From assembly GCA_034666465.1 (NCBI GenBank), contig JAXDLT010000204.1:1-17386 (forward strand): 17,386 nt of DNA, in the 5' to 3' direction. The notes under the pieces were generated by a model. It was not told where the DNA came from. It saw nothing but the letters and a program-made list of their open reading frames with translations, and ran no database searches. The stretch is from CF-96 sp028287605 (lineage in GTDB: Bacteria > Chloroflexota > Dormibacteria > Aeolococcales > Aeolococcaceae). Shown in pieces: positions 1-7,835 of this stretch. Position numbers and translations under genes: made by a program. How positions within the stretch are numbered: the stretch's first letter is position 1; each line of letters begins with the position of its first letter.

Positions 1-660
1 GCGGTGCGGACCACGATGGCGGAGATCCGCCGCACCGCCGGCACCGCGCCCGTGCAGAAGGACCCGGTCGTCACCGCCGGCCTTCGACAGCTGCTGACCG
101 TCATCCCCACCGACCGTCTCGACGGTCTGCGCGATCGCGCCCTGCTCCTCCTCGGCTTCGCCGGCGGCTTCCGGCGCTCGGAGCTCGTCGCCCTCGACCT
201 GGCCGACCTCGAGGAGACGGACGGCGGGCTGCGCGTGCGCATCCGCCGGAGCGGGACCGGCCGGCCGGCGGGCGGTCGCGAGGTCGGCATCCCCTTCGGC
301 CGGCACCCGGAGACGTGCCCGATCCGCGCGGTCCGAGCGTGGCGGGACGCGGCGGGCATCACCGGCGGCCCGCTCTTCCGCGCGGTGACCCGTGGTGGCC
401 GGGTGGCCGGGCACCAGCTCAGCGACCGCAGCGTCGCGCGCATCGTGCAGCGGGCCGCGGCCCGTGCCGGGCTCGACCCCTCCCGGTACGCCGGCCACTC
501 CCTGCGCAGCGGGCTGGCGACCGCGGCGGCCGCCGGTGGCGCATCCGAGCGGGCCATCATGGCGCAGACCGGCCACCGCAGCCTGCCCGCGGTGCGGCGG
601 TCCGGCAGCAGCGGCGGGTCGCTGTTCACCGAGAACGCCGCCGCCTACGTGGGGCTCTGA
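1..660 (+). CDS. Tyrosine recombinase/integrase-like protein, 5' truncated, catalytic residues missing
   Basis: This is the C-terminal catalytic domain of a phage-integrase (tyrosine recombinase) family protein. The reading frame is open to the window edge, so the N-terminal DNA-binding part lies outside; the GTG at 4 is probably internal. Numbering residues from that GTG, the fold signatures are clear: Arg57 in GFRRSEL, the HSLR box (His165, Arg168) and the second GH box (His191). Two catalytic positions are changed. The beta-hairpin Lys expected in a RRSKT-like motif is Gly84 (RRSGT). The nucleophilic Tyr, nine residues after the second-box His in XerD-type enzymes, is Ser200, in a Gly/Ser-rich stretch. 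The residue identities are read directly; lack of recombinase activity is inferred. It could be a decaying integrase relic or a repurposed DNA-binding protein. A small gene begins 13 bp after the stop. Confidence 0.85.
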   Translation, partial: AVRTTMAEIRRTAGTAPVQKDPVVTAGLRQLLTVIPTDRLDGLRDRALLLLGFAGGFRRSELVALDLADLEETDGGLRVRIRRSGTGRPAGGREVGIPFGRHPETCPIRAVRAWRDAAGITGGPLFRAVTRGGRVAGHQLSDRSVARIVQRAAARAGLDPSRYAGHSLRSGLATAAAAGGASERAIMAQTGHRSLPAVRRSGSSGGSLFTENAAAYVGL

Positions 661-673
661 GGATGATCACCGG

Positions 674-868
674 ATGAACGAGATCCCTGCCGCCGTCGAC
701 GTGTCGCGACAGACGCTGGAGCAGCTGCAGCGGCAGCATCCCGCGCTGGGAGCGCTGCTGCGAGCCTATCGCGAGCGCAGACGCGAGTACGACGCGCGCT
801 TCCCCTCCTCGTGCCGGCGGGCCCCGGGCGCCGCCGAGCAGCCGGCGCAGCACCGTTACCGTGTCTGA
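674..868 (+). CDS. Small hypothetical protein, 64 aa
   Basis: An ATG-started 64-codon ORF sits between the recombinase-like gene (stop at 660) and the SDH proteinase gene, whose GTG start at 861 lies inside its last codons (8-bp overlap). That overlap is the main evidence that it is real. A GAGG about 11 bases upstream, overlapping the previous stop codon, is a loosely spaced ribosome-binding site. The protein has no signal peptide or membrane segment. It is charged and probably mostly helical, with Leu, Gln and Arg-rich runs (residues about 12-40) and a Pro/Ala/Arg-rich tail. I do not recognise a family. Its position suggests it is made with, and may partner, the Clp-fold protease; this is inference. 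Confidence 0.6.
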   Translation: MNEIPAAVDVSRQTLEQLQRQHPALGALLRAYRERRREYDARFPSSCRRAPGAAEQPAQHRYRV

Positions 869-1796
869 GAACGACCCGTCCGGGACCGCTCCGCCGGACC
901 GCCTCCCCATCCCCTCCCAGACCCCGCTCTTCCATGCCCTGGAGCGCGACCGCTATCGCAGGCAGGAGCAGATCGGCGCGCTCGAGGAGCGGACCGGACG
1001 CCGCCTCATCTGCTACGTCGCCGGGCCCGCGGCGAGCATCACCGCCCGCGACATCCTGCCCTTCGTCGACCTCCTCGAGGACGTCGAGAGGGGGAGCGAC
1101 CTGGACCTCCTCCTGCACACGTCCGGGGGCGACGTCGACCAGGCGGAGCGTCTCGCCGGCCTCTGCCGCAAGCGGGTCGGTCCCGCGGGCAGCTTTCGCG
1201 TCATCGTCCCCGACAGCGCCAAGAGCGCGGGGACGCTCATCTGTCTCGCCGCCGACCGGATCGTGATGGGACAGCCGTCCGAGCTCGGCCCCATCGACCC
1301 TCAGATCGTGATCCAGCGCGATGCCAGCGGTGACGAGTTCACCCGCCCCGCGCAGTCGTTCCTCGACGGCCTGCAGGACATCGTCCAGGAGACCGGTGCC
1401 GGCCAGCTCTCCCCCGCCTACTTCCCGCTCCTCGACAAGCTCGACCCCGCCCTCATCGACTTCTGCAAGAAGGCGCTGCGCCGCTCCGAGGAGCTGGCCA
1501 CCCGCTACCTCGCACACTACATGCTCCGGGGTCAGCCGGACTGCACGCGGCGGGCCAGGGAGATCGCCCACGAGCTCAACAACGTCGAGCGGTTCCTCTC
1601 CCACGGCGCGGTGATCGACGCCGAGCGCGCCCTGGGTCTCGGGCTGGTGGTGGAGATCCTCGATCCGGACGACGACGTCTGGCAGGGCTACTGGCGCCTG
1701 TACTGCGAGCAGAGCATGGCGCTCGGCGCCCCCACCGCCCGGCTGTTCGAGGGCCGCCGCGCCTCGATCCTGGCGAGCTACCAGGCGGGGCAGTGA
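861..1796 (+). CDS. SDH-family Clp-fold serine proteinase
   Basis: A 311-aa protein of the serine dehydrogenase proteinase (SDH_sah) family, which has the ClpP/SppA (crotonase-like) fold. The core is clear: a TSGGD oxyanion-type loop (residues about 88-91), then DSAKSAGT with Ser122 as the likely nucleophile, then the family-typical SELGPIDPQ (140-148). A helical C-terminal part (about 190-311) includes a LSHGAVID segment. There is no signal peptide, so it should be cytoplasmic, unlike exported SppA. The GTG start overlaps the upstream 64-aa gene by 8 bp and has no clear Shine-Dalgarno, so translational coupling is likely. Members of this family are named for breaking down or inactivating cellular proteins, but the substrate here is unknown. 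The gene ends 24 bp from the convergent nfo gene. Confidence 0.9.
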   Translation: MSENDPSGTAPPDRLPIPSQTPLFHALERDRYRRQEQIGALEERTGRRLICYVAGPAASITARDILPFVDLLEDVERGSDLDLLLHTSGGDVDQAERLAGLCRKRVGPAGSFRVIVPDSAKSAGTLICLAADRIVMGQPSELGPIDPQIVIQRDASGDEFTRPAQSFLDGLQDIVQETGAGQLSPAYFPLLDKLDPALIDFCKKALRRSEELATRYLAHYMLRGQPDCTRRAREIAHELNNVERFLSHGAVIDAERALGLGLVVEILDPDDDVWQGYWRLYCEQSMALGAPTARLFEGRRASILASYQAGQ

Positions 1797-1812
1797 GGCC
1801 CCGCTCCGGGCC
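1797..1812. terminator. Hairpin between convergent genes (possible bidirectional terminator)
   Basis: GGCCC (1797-1801) pairs with GGGCC (1808-1812) across a 6-nt loop, starting at the base after the proteinase stop and ending 8 bases before the end of nfo. The stem is short and no T-run follows in either direction. The convergent position is the main support. Confidence 0.35.
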
Positions 1813-1820
1813 GGCGACCC

Positions 1821-2696
1821 CTACCTGGCGACCGGCACCCGGGCCACCGCCGGCGCCCGCCCCGCCAGCTCGCGCAGCCGGTTGACGTTGGCCAGGTCGG
1901 GGCCCTGGCCCTCCCCCGGCACCTCGAGCACCCAGGGCACGGAGCCCAGCCGGGGATCGTTGAGCATCAGCCCGAAGCCGGCGGTGCCGATGAAGCCCTC
2001 GCCGATGTTGGCGTGGCGGTCGCGGTTGGCGCCCAGCTCGACCCTGGAGTCGTTGGCGTGCACCAGCGTCAGGCGGCCGAAGCCCACGGTCGCCTGGAAT
2101 TCGGCCAGCGCAGCCTGCACCCCCACCGCGGTGCTGAGGTCGTAGCCGTTGGCGAACGCGTGACAGGTGTCGAGGCAGACGCCGAGCCGGGGGTCGTCGC
2201 CGGCGACGTCGAGGATGGCGCCCAGCTCCTCGAAGCGGCAGCCGACGCAGCCGCCCTGGCCGGCGCTGTTCTCGACCAGCAGCCGGGCCGGGGACGAGGT
2301 GCGCTCCAGCACCTCGCGGAGCGCCGCTCCGATTGTCGGCAGCATCGGCTCGAAGCCGGCGCCCCTGTGGGAGCCGGGGTGGAAGACCACGCCGTCGGCC
2401 CCCAGCCGCGCGGCGAGGTCCATGTAGTGGACCAGCGAGCCGACCGAGCGCTTCAGCAGCACCTCGTCGGAGGTGGCGAGGTTGATCAGGTAGACGGCGT
2501 GGAACCAGTGCCCGCCGAGGCGGGCGGCGGCGGCCTTCTCGCGATAGGCCTCCGCGGTCGGCTCGTCGATGACCAGCGAGCGCCAGGTCTGCGGCTGTGA
2601 CGGGTGGGTCTGGATGACCTCGGCGCCGATCCCCAGGGCCACGTCGACCGCCTTGTCGATCCCGCCCCGGGTGGAGACGTGGCCGCCGATCAGCAT
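1821..2696 (-). CDS. nfo: Deoxyribonuclease IV (endonuclease IV), AP endonuclease
   Basis: A 291-aa AP endonuclease of the Nfo family (a TIM-barrel, three-zinc enzyme) that cleaves 5' of abasic sites in base-excision repair. All the expected zinc ligands are visible: His66 (HAVYLINL), His106 (FHPGSH), Glu142 (VENSAGQG), Asp176 and His179 (LDTCHAFANGYDL), His213 (VHANDS), Asp226 and His228 (DRH) and Glu258 (LEVP). The chosen ATG gives the family N-terminus IGGHVSTRGG at the correct distance and a length close to E. coli Nfo (285 aa). The frame stays open upstream to 3002, but that stretch is Arg/Pro/Ser-rich shadow of the SDR gene. The start lies 10 bp after the stop of the SDR gene on the same strand, so the two are probably cotranscribed. 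No strong Shine-Dalgarno is visible. Confidence 0.96.
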   Translation of the reverse strand: MLIGGHVSTRGGIDKAVDVALGIGAEVIQTHPSQPQTWRSLVIDEPTAEAYREKAAAARLGGHWFHAVYLINLATSDEVLLKRSVGSLVHYMDLAARLGADGVVFHPGSHRGAGFEPMLPTIGAALREVLERTSSPARLLVENSAGQGGCVGCRFEELGAILDVAGDDPRLGVCLDTCHAFANGYDLSTAVGVQAALAEFQATVGFGRLTLVHANDSRVELGANRDRHANIGEGFIGTAGFGLMLNDPRLGSVPWVLEVPGEGQGPDLANVNRLRELAGRAPAVARVPVAR

Positions 2697-2706
2697 CGGC
2701 CGAACT

Positions 2707-3615
2707 CTACTGCTTCTGGAGGAAGCTGATCCCGTAGGTCTCGGGCTGGAGGCCGACGGCGGTCTGCCAGGCCTCGGCGATCCCCTCCGGGGTCCAGCGG
2801 CCGTCGGAGTAGGCGATGCTGATCTCCCTGGGGTGCGACCAGAGGGCCAGCTTGTCGCCGCCCAGCCCGATGCACTGGCCGGTGATGCCGGCGGCCTCGT
2901 CGCTGGCGAGGAACACCGCGAGCGGGGCGACGTCCTCGGGCAACCCCATGCCCCAGCCCTTGCGGATGGTGTCGGGGATGGTCTGGCCGTTCTCGGCCGC
3001 ATCGACGATCCCGCCCATGCCGGGGATGCTCGCCACCATCCGGGTGAGCGCGTTGGGGACGATGGCGTTCGCGGTGATCTTCAGCCGGGCCAGCTCCATC
3101 GCCCAGGTGCGCGCGAAGGCGGCGATGCCCGCCTTGGCGGCGGCGTAGTTGGTCTGGCCGAAGTTCCCGCGCTGGCCGGCGATCGAGGACACCACCAGGA
3201 TGCGGCCGCCCTCGCCCTGCTCCTTCATCCGGTTCACGGCGGAGCGGACGCAGGTGAAGGTGCCGCGCAGGTGGGTGGAGATGACCGAGTCGAAGTCGTC
3301 GTCGGTCATCTTCCAGAGCACCCGGTCGCGGAGGATGCCGGCGTTGGTGACCATGATGTCGAGCCGCCCGAAGGCCTCGACGGCGCGTCCCACTAGGCGG
3401 TCGGCGGCCTCGGCCGTGCCCACCGGGACCACCTCGGCGACGGCGCGTCCGCCGGCGCCGGTGATCGAGGTCACCGCCTCGTCGGCGACGTCGGCGTCGA
3501 CGTCGTTCACCACCACCGCCGCGCCGGCGTCGGCGAGCGCCCTGGCGTAGGCCCGGCCGATCCCCCGGCCGCTGCCGGTCACCACCGCCACCTTTCCGTC
3601 GAGCGAGATCGTCAT
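2707..3615 (-). CDS. SDR-family NAD(P)-dependent dehydrogenase
   Basis: A 302-aa classical short-chain dehydrogenase/reductase. It has the Rossmann cofactor motif TGSGRGIG (residues 13-20), NNAG-equivalent TNAG (90-93), catalytic Ser144 in VVSSIAG, and the YxxxK pair Tyr157/Lys161 in NYAAAKAG. An Asp (ND at 37-38) after strand 2 suggests NAD preference. The GNFGQTNYAAAKAG context and the extended C-terminus (about 50 residues beyond a 250-aa SDR) resemble the hydroxyacyl-CoA dehydrogenase domain of peroxisomal multifunctional enzyme type 2-like proteins, so a role in lipid or acyl-CoA oxidation is plausible but not shown. An AGGAG lies about 12 bases before the ATG. It is followed after 10 bp by nfo; the two have no obvious functional link. 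The 101 bp upstream, to the end of the sigma-factor gene, show no clear promoter. Confidence 0.93.
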   Translation of the reverse strand: MTISLDGKVAVVTGSGRGIGRAYARALADAGAAVVVNDVDADVADEAVTSITGAGGRAVAEVVPVGTAEAADRLVGRAVEAFGRLDIMVTNAGILRDRVLWKMTDDDFDSVISTHLRGTFTCVRSAVNRMKEQGEGGRILVVSSIAGQRGNFGQTNYAAAKAGIAAFARTWAMELARLKITANAIVPNALTRMVASIPGMGGIVDAAENGQTIPDTIRKGWGMGLPEDVAPLAVFLASDEAAGITGQCIGLGGDKLALWSHPREISIAYSDGRWTPEGIAEAWQTAVGLQPETYGISFLQKQ

Positions 3616-3716
3616 GCGGTCCGTGTCTCCTGGTCGAGGGGCTGCTGCGGGCGGTTCGCCCCTCGGACGCTCGCCACGCCTGGCCGCGGGCACCCCCTGA
3701 CGCGGCGCCCCGATGG

Positions 3717-4970
3717 TCAGTGTGACGTAGTCGGCTCGCTGCGTGATCTGATGCGAGCGGCGCGATCGAGGAGCAGCTCGCGCTCGCGGGCGTTCCGGGT
3801 GAGCGCCGCGGCGCGCTCGAACTCCTCCCGGGCCTCACCGTCGCGGCCGAGCCGGGCGAGGAGGTCGCCGCGCACTGAGGGGAGGAGGTGGTACGCGCGG
3901 AGCGACGGCTCGCCGGTCAGCGCGTCGACGACCTCGAGGCCCGCCGCCGGACCGAAGGCCATCGCCACGGCCACCCCGCGGTTGAGCTCCACGACCGGGG
4001 AGGGCGCCAGCTGGGCGAGGGCGTCGTAGAGCGCCGCGATGCCCTCCCAGTCGGTCTCCTCCGGGGTGTGCGCCCGGGCGTGGCAGGCGGCGATGGCGGC
4101 CTGGAGCGCGTAGGGGCCGAGCGCGCCCCCCAGCTGCTGGGCCCGGGCGAGCGCCGCCAGGCCGCGGCGGACGAGCAGCCGGTCCCAGCGGCTGCGGTCC
4201 TGGTCGAGGAGCAGGACCGGCTCGCCCGAGGGTCCGGCGCGCGCCCGCGAGCGCGATGCCTGGATCTCCATCAGCGCGACCAGGCCGTGGACCTCCGGCT
4301 CCGCCGGCATCAGCGCGGCGAGGATTCGGCCGAGGCGGAGCGCGTCCTCGCAGAGCGCCGGTCGCATCCAGTCGCCGCCGGCGGTCGCCGAGTAGCCCTC
4401 GTTGAAGATCAGGTAGAGCACCTCGAGCACCGAGGACAGCCGGGCTCCCAGCTCGGCCCCCTCGGGCACCTCGAAGGGCACCCGCGCCTCGGAGAGCGTG
4501 CGCTTCGCCCGCACGATCCGCTGGGCCACCGTCGCCCGGGGCACCAGGAAGGCACGCGCGATCTCCTCGGTGGTCAGGCCGCCGACGAGGCGGAGCGTGA
4601 GCGCCACCCGGGCCTCGGTGGCGAGCACCGGGTGGCAGGAGGTGAGCACCAGGCGCAGGAGGTCGTCGCCGCCGTCGCCGCCGGAGGCGGTGTCGAGCTC
4701 GCGGCCGAGCTCCTGGTGCCTGCGGTCCAGCCGCTCCCTGCGGCGGAGCAGGTCGATGGCGCGGTGCTTCGCGGTGGCCATGAGCCAGGCGCCCGGGTTG
4801 ACCGGGACGCCCGACTCGGGCCACCGCTCCAGCGCGGCGACGAAGGCATCCTGCGCGAGCTCCTCGGCAACTCCGACGTCGCGCACCATCCGTGCCAGGC
4901 CGGCGATGAGCCTCGCCGACTCGATCCGGAAGATCGCGTCGATCGCGTGGTGTGGTTCGGATGCCGGCAC
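3717..4970 (-). CDS. ECF42-type RNA polymerase sigma factor with C-terminal DUF6596/TPR-like extension
   Basis: A 417-aa extracytoplasmic-function sigma factor, about twice the length of a minimal ECF. Region 2 lies in the first ~90 residues (AEELAQDAFVAALERWP, then AWLMATAKHRAIDLLRRRERL). Region 4 has a helix-turn-helix (LTTEEIARAFLVPRATVAQRIVRAKRTL). The long C-terminal part starts with VLYLIFNEGYSA, the DUF6596 signature, and runs into TPR-like helices. This architecture defines the ECF42 group, typically encoded beside a DGPF (YCII-like) protein and lacking an anti-sigma gene. That arrangement is present here: the DGPF gene ends 15 bp upstream, and no anti-sigma factor is seen. The GTG start has a GGAG about 10-11 bases upstream. 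In this group the extension is thought to control activity directly. Confidence 0.95.
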   Translation of the reverse strand: MPASEPHHAIDAIFRIESARLIAGLARMVRDVGVAEELAQDAFVAALERWPESGVPVNPGAWLMATAKHRAIDLLRRRERLDRRHQELGRELDTASGGDGGDDLLRLVLTSCHPVLATEARVALTLRLVGGLTTEEIARAFLVPRATVAQRIVRAKRTLSEARVPFEVPEGAELGARLSSVLEVLYLIFNEGYSATAGGDWMRPALCEDALRLGRILAALMPAEPEVHGLVALMEIQASRSRARAGPSGEPVLLLDQDRSRWDRLLVRRGLAALARAQQLGGALGPYALQAAIAACHARAHTPEETDWEGIAALYDALAQLAPSPVVELNRGVAVAMAFGPAAGLEVVDALTGEPSLRAYHLLPSVRGDLLARLGRDGEAREEFERAAALTRNARERELLLDRAARIRSRSEPTTSH

Positions 4971-4985
4971 CGCGACCCCTGCTCC

Positions 4986-5414
4986 CTACCTCTTGTCCGC
5001 CACCTGGGCGCGCAGCCGCTCCTCCGCCTCGCGGAGCTCGGGCGTGAACTCGGGGCCGAAGTCCTCGGCCTCGAAGAACTGGCGGATCTCGAGCTGGACC
5101 TGCCCGTCAGCGTCGAGCGCGGGCCAGCGCCGGGCCCACTCGATCGCGTCGTCCATCGACTTCACCTGGATGACGGTGTACCCGGCGATCAGCTCCTTGG
5201 TCTCGGTGAAGGGACCGTCGATGACCGTCGGCGTGCCTCCGGAGAAGGAGACCCGCGCCCCCTTCGAGCTGGGGTGCAGCCCGTCGCCGTCGAGCAGCAC
5301 GCCGGCGGTGCCCAGCTCCTCCATGTACCTCCCCATGGCGGCGAGGAGCTCCTCGCTGGGCATGACACCCGCCTCGGTGCCGGCGTCGGCCTTGCGCAGG
5401 ATCATGAATCGCAT
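4986..5414 (-). CDS. DGPF-domain (YCII-related) protein, ECF42 partner
   Basis: A 142-aa protein with the YCII/DGPF alpha-beta fold. It starts MRFMIL and carries the name-giving DGPF at residues 66-69 within VIDGPFTETKELIAGY, then an acidic C-terminal tail (about 115-142). Such proteins are conserved neighbours and regulon members of ECF42 sigma factors; their biochemical role is not settled. The ATG has a well-spaced GGAG (8 bases). It is the first gene of a two-gene unit with the sigma factor. A TGTCGA-containing promoter candidate about 80 bases upstream suggests that the sigma factor drives its own unit. Confidence 0.93.
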   Translation of the reverse strand: MRFMILRKADAGTEAGVMPSEELLAAMGRYMEELGTAGVLLDGDGLHPSSKGARVSFSGGTPTVIDGPFTETKELIAGYTVIQVKSMDDAIEWARRWPALDADGQVQLEIRQFFEAEDFGPEFTPELREAEERLRAQVADKR

Positions 5415-5466
5415 CGTGGTGTCTCCGTGTCGTCGGTTCGGCGCCCGGTGTGCCGGGGCCCTACTT

Positions 5467-5498
5467 GGACATCGATCGAGGGATGGCGGTTTTCGACA
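5467..5498 (-). promoter_or_regulatory. Candidate ECF42-dependent (autoregulatory) promoter
   Basis: Read on the minus strand, a -35-like TGTCGA followed by AAA (TGTCGA is complementary to 5493-5498) is followed 14-18 bases later by CGATCGATGTC, giving possible -10 elements of the CGA(T) type. TGTCGA-like -35 boxes have been reported for ECF42 target promoters; I recall the -10 form less surely. It lies in the only non-coding gap upstream of the DGPF-sigma unit, about 50 bases before the DGPF start. Confidence 0.45.
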
Positions 5499-5506
5499 TC
5501 CCCCGC

Positions 5507-6496
5507 TCAGGCCGGCTGGAGGCGCGATCCCACCGCCAGCACCAGCGCCAGGTAGGCCACCCAGGGCAGCGTGCTGAGCAGGAGCAGCGACCCGCGGGCG
5601 CGACCGTCGTGGAGCAGGCCGAGGGTGTAGACGCCGGCCACCAGGGTGAGGATGCCGTTGACCAGTCCCAGCGGCCCCGGGCTCCAGTCGGTGAAGGCCA
5701 GGCCGAGGGCGCCGGGGAGGCAGGCCTGGAACGCGGTGGCGCCGAACACGTTGCCGGCGGCGAGGCCGTCGTCGCCGCTGCGCACCCAGAGCACGCTGTT
5801 GACCATCTCCGGCAGCTCGGTGGCGAGGGGCACCACCACCACGGCGAGCAGCAGCGGGGAGATGTGGAAGGCATGGCCGGTCTGCTCGACGGCCCGGACG
5901 AAGAGCTCGGCGCCCGCGACCAGCATCGCCACGGCGACCAGCAGCTGGACCGCGATCGCCAGCCCGTGCGGCCGCTCCGACCGTCGCGTCAGGTGGAGCG
6001 CGTCGGGACGCTCGGTGGCGGGGTCGCTGCCGGAGAGGGTGGCGCGGACGTGGCGGGCGTACAGGAGGACCAGGCCGGCCGCGAGCGCGATGCGCACCCC
6101 GTGGGGCAGGGCGATGCCGACCAGCAGCACCGCGAAGCCCGCCAGGAAGGTGCCGAGGTCGCGGCGCACCTGGGCCAGGACGGGGCGGAGCACGGGGTCG
6201 CGGCGCCGCGCCGTCACCGCCGCCCCGGTGATCGCCATCCCCAGGGTGAGCAGCAGGAAGGGCGCGCCGACGATGGCTCCCACCGCGACCCCGTCGGAGT
6301 CGGCGCCGCCCCGGATGATCGCGACCACGGGGACGGTGGTCTCGGGCAGCGCCGTCCCCAGCGCGGCGAGCAGGCTGCCGGTGGCACCGGCGGCGAGCCC
6401 GAGGCGGAAGCCCGCCCACTCCACCGCGTTGGTGAAGAGCTCGGCCGCGACCACGATCAGGAGCAGCCCCCCGGCGAAGAGGCCGGCGGTGGTCAC
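5507..6496 (-). CDS. Sodium/calcium exchanger-family (CaCA) membrane antiporter
   Basis: A 329-aa integral membrane protein with two inverted halves. Each half has the alpha-repeat of the cation/Ca2+ exchanger superfamily: GATGSLLAALGTALPETTVP in the first, and LLAVVVVPLATELPEMVNS followed by GNVFGATAFQ in the second. The acidic ion-binding Glu of each repeat (ALPE and TELPE) is present. About ten hydrophobic segments are visible, with a charged cytoplasmic loop (around residues 170-200) between the halves. The GTG start is chosen because it gives a short N-terminus leading straight into TM1 and lies 10 bp after the tldE-like stop; the frame is open further upstream into that gene. The transported ion cannot be told from sequence. 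No clear Shine-Dalgarno is seen, so it is probably cotranslated with the tld genes. Confidence 0.88.
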   Translation of the reverse strand: MTTAGLFAGGLLLIVVAAELFTNAVEWAGFRLGLAAGATGSLLAALGTALPETTVPVVAIIRGGADSDGVAVGAIVGAPFLLLTLGMAITGAAVTARRRDPVLRPVLAQVRRDLGTFLAGFAVLLVGIALPHGVRIALAAGLVLLYARHVRATLSGSDPATERPDALHLTRRSERPHGLAIAVQLLVAVAMLVAGAELFVRAVEQTGHAFHISPLLLAVVVVPLATELPEMVNSVLWVRSGDDGLAAGNVFGATAFQACLPGALGLAFTDWSPGPLGLVNGILTLVAGVYTLGLLHDGRARGSLLLLSTLPWVAYLALVLAVGSRLQPA

Positions 6497-6506
6497 CGGG
6501 CCACGC

Positions 6507-7835
6507 TCACGAGGTGAATCGGAAGGCTTCGAGGCGGACCCAGGGAACCAGCACCGCGCTGCCGTCCTCGCCGAGCTCGAGGCGGCGCTCGTCGCTGATC
6601 CCACGCACCCGGCTCAGCGCCTCGACGATCGACTGGGTGAAGCGGAGGTCGCGGACCGGCGCGCCCAGGCGGCCGTCCTCGATCAGGAAGGTGCCCTCGC
6701 GGGTCATCCCGGTGATCACCGTGCGCAGCGGGTGGACCACCCGCACGTACCAGAGGCGGGTGACGTAGAGGCCGCGGCGCACCCCGGCGATGAGCTCCGG
6801 CACCGGCGTCGTGCCCGGGTCCATGACCAGGTGGGTGGCCCACGGCCCGATGGTGTTGGGCTGGGGAAGCGCGTGGCCGGTGGAGGCGACCCCGTCGCGG
6901 ATCGCCGTCGGCGTGTCGTAGACCAGGTCGCGGCAGACCCCCTGCTCGACGAAGGTCACCCGGCGGGTGCTCACCCCCTCGAAGTCGAAGGGGAAGGGCC
7001 GCGCCAGCGGGTCGGCGGCGTCGTCGCGGATGCGCACCTCGGGGCTCATCAGCCGCTCGCCGCGGCGCATGAAGCTGCGGTGCTCCTGGACGGCCAGGGC
7101 GCTGAAGCCCATGTAGGAGAGATACGCGACCAGCTCCTGGACGGCGTAGGGGGCGAGCACCACCTCGTACTCCCCGGGCTCGGCCGGCCGAGCCCCCTGG
7201 TTGCGCTCGGCGGTCTCGACCACCTCGGCGGCGACCGCCGCGGGGTGGAGGTCGTCGACGTCGACGGCGTGGCGGTCGGCGTAGCCGGCCCCGTCCTCGC
7301 CCCGGACCACCGCGCTCAGGCTGGCGGCGGTGACCTGGCCGTGGCGGCGCAGGCCGCGGCTGTTCACCACCGCGCGCTGCGTCGACCGGGTGCTGAGCGC
7401 GCCGAAGGCCTCGAGCCCGCGCCCCGCCGCGGCCGCGATCACGGTCGCCACCCCCTCGGCGCGCTGCTCCGGGGTGGCGGCGGCGGTGGCGTCGCTCCAG
7501 CCGCAGGGCCCCTCGCCGCCGCCGGGCTCGGGCAGCGGCGCGAGGTCGTCCTGGGCGGGGGCCAGCCGCCGGGCCTCCTCGGCGTTGTGCACCAGCCGCT
7601 CGATCGCGTCCGCAGCTCCGCCGCGCAGCTCGGCCACCCCCACGCGGCCGCCGGCCACGAGGCGCAGCCGCAGGCTGAGACCGGTGTCGGCGACGTTCTG
7701 GTGGACGATGTTGCGGGCGAACCGGGTGAGCGCCAGGTCGTCCTCGGTGACCAGCGCCTCGGCCTCGCCGTGGGGCACCGCGGCGAGCACCGCATCGGCG
7801 AGCGCCAGGCACTCCTCCACCGAGCGGCGCAGCAT
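6507..7835 (-). CDS. tldE: TldE/PmbA-like metalloprotease-complex subunit
   Basis: A 442-aa member of the TldD/PmbA (modulator of DNA gyrase) family. It lacks the HExxxH zinc motif that its neighbour has, as expected for TldE/PmbA, the non-catalytic half of the TldD-TldE heterodimer. It keeps the family fold in the central and C-terminal parts (AVVNSRGL about 165-175, the APYAVQELVAYL helix, STGHALP, the TREGTFLIEDG C-terminal hairpin). In E. coli the heterodimer degrades unfolded peptides and matures microcin B17. The ATG shares one base with the TGA of tldD (TGATG), so translation is coupled and equal amounts are likely. No RiPP precursor or modification genes lie beside it. Confidence 0.92.
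   Translation of the reverse strand: MLRRSVEECLALADAVLAAVPHGEAEALVTEDDLALTRFARNIVHQNVADTGLSLRLRLVAGGRVGVAELRGGAADAIERLVHNAEEARRLAPAQDDLAPLPEPGGGEGPCGWSDATAAATPEQRAEGVATVIAAAAGRGLEAFGALSTRSTQRAVVNSRGLRRHGQVTAASLSAVVRGEDGAGYADRHAVDVDDLHPAAVAAEVVETAERNQGARPAEPGEYEVVLAPYAVQELVAYLSYMGFSALAVQEHRSFMRRGERLMSPEVRIRDDAADPLARPFPFDFEGVSTRRVTFVEQGVCRDLVYDTPTAIRDGVASTGHALPQPNTIGPWATHLVMDPGTTPVPELIAGVRRGLYVTRLWYVRVVHPLRTVITGMTREGTFLIEDGRLGAPVRDLRFTQSIVEALSRVRGISDERRLELGEDGSAVLVPWVRLEAFRFTS

Noticed and set aside
1821..3002. A longer nfo product starting at 3002.
   Set aside because: The extra 102 codons are Ser/Pro/Arg-rich sequence overlapping the SDR gene, and Nfo's own N-terminus begins at 2696.
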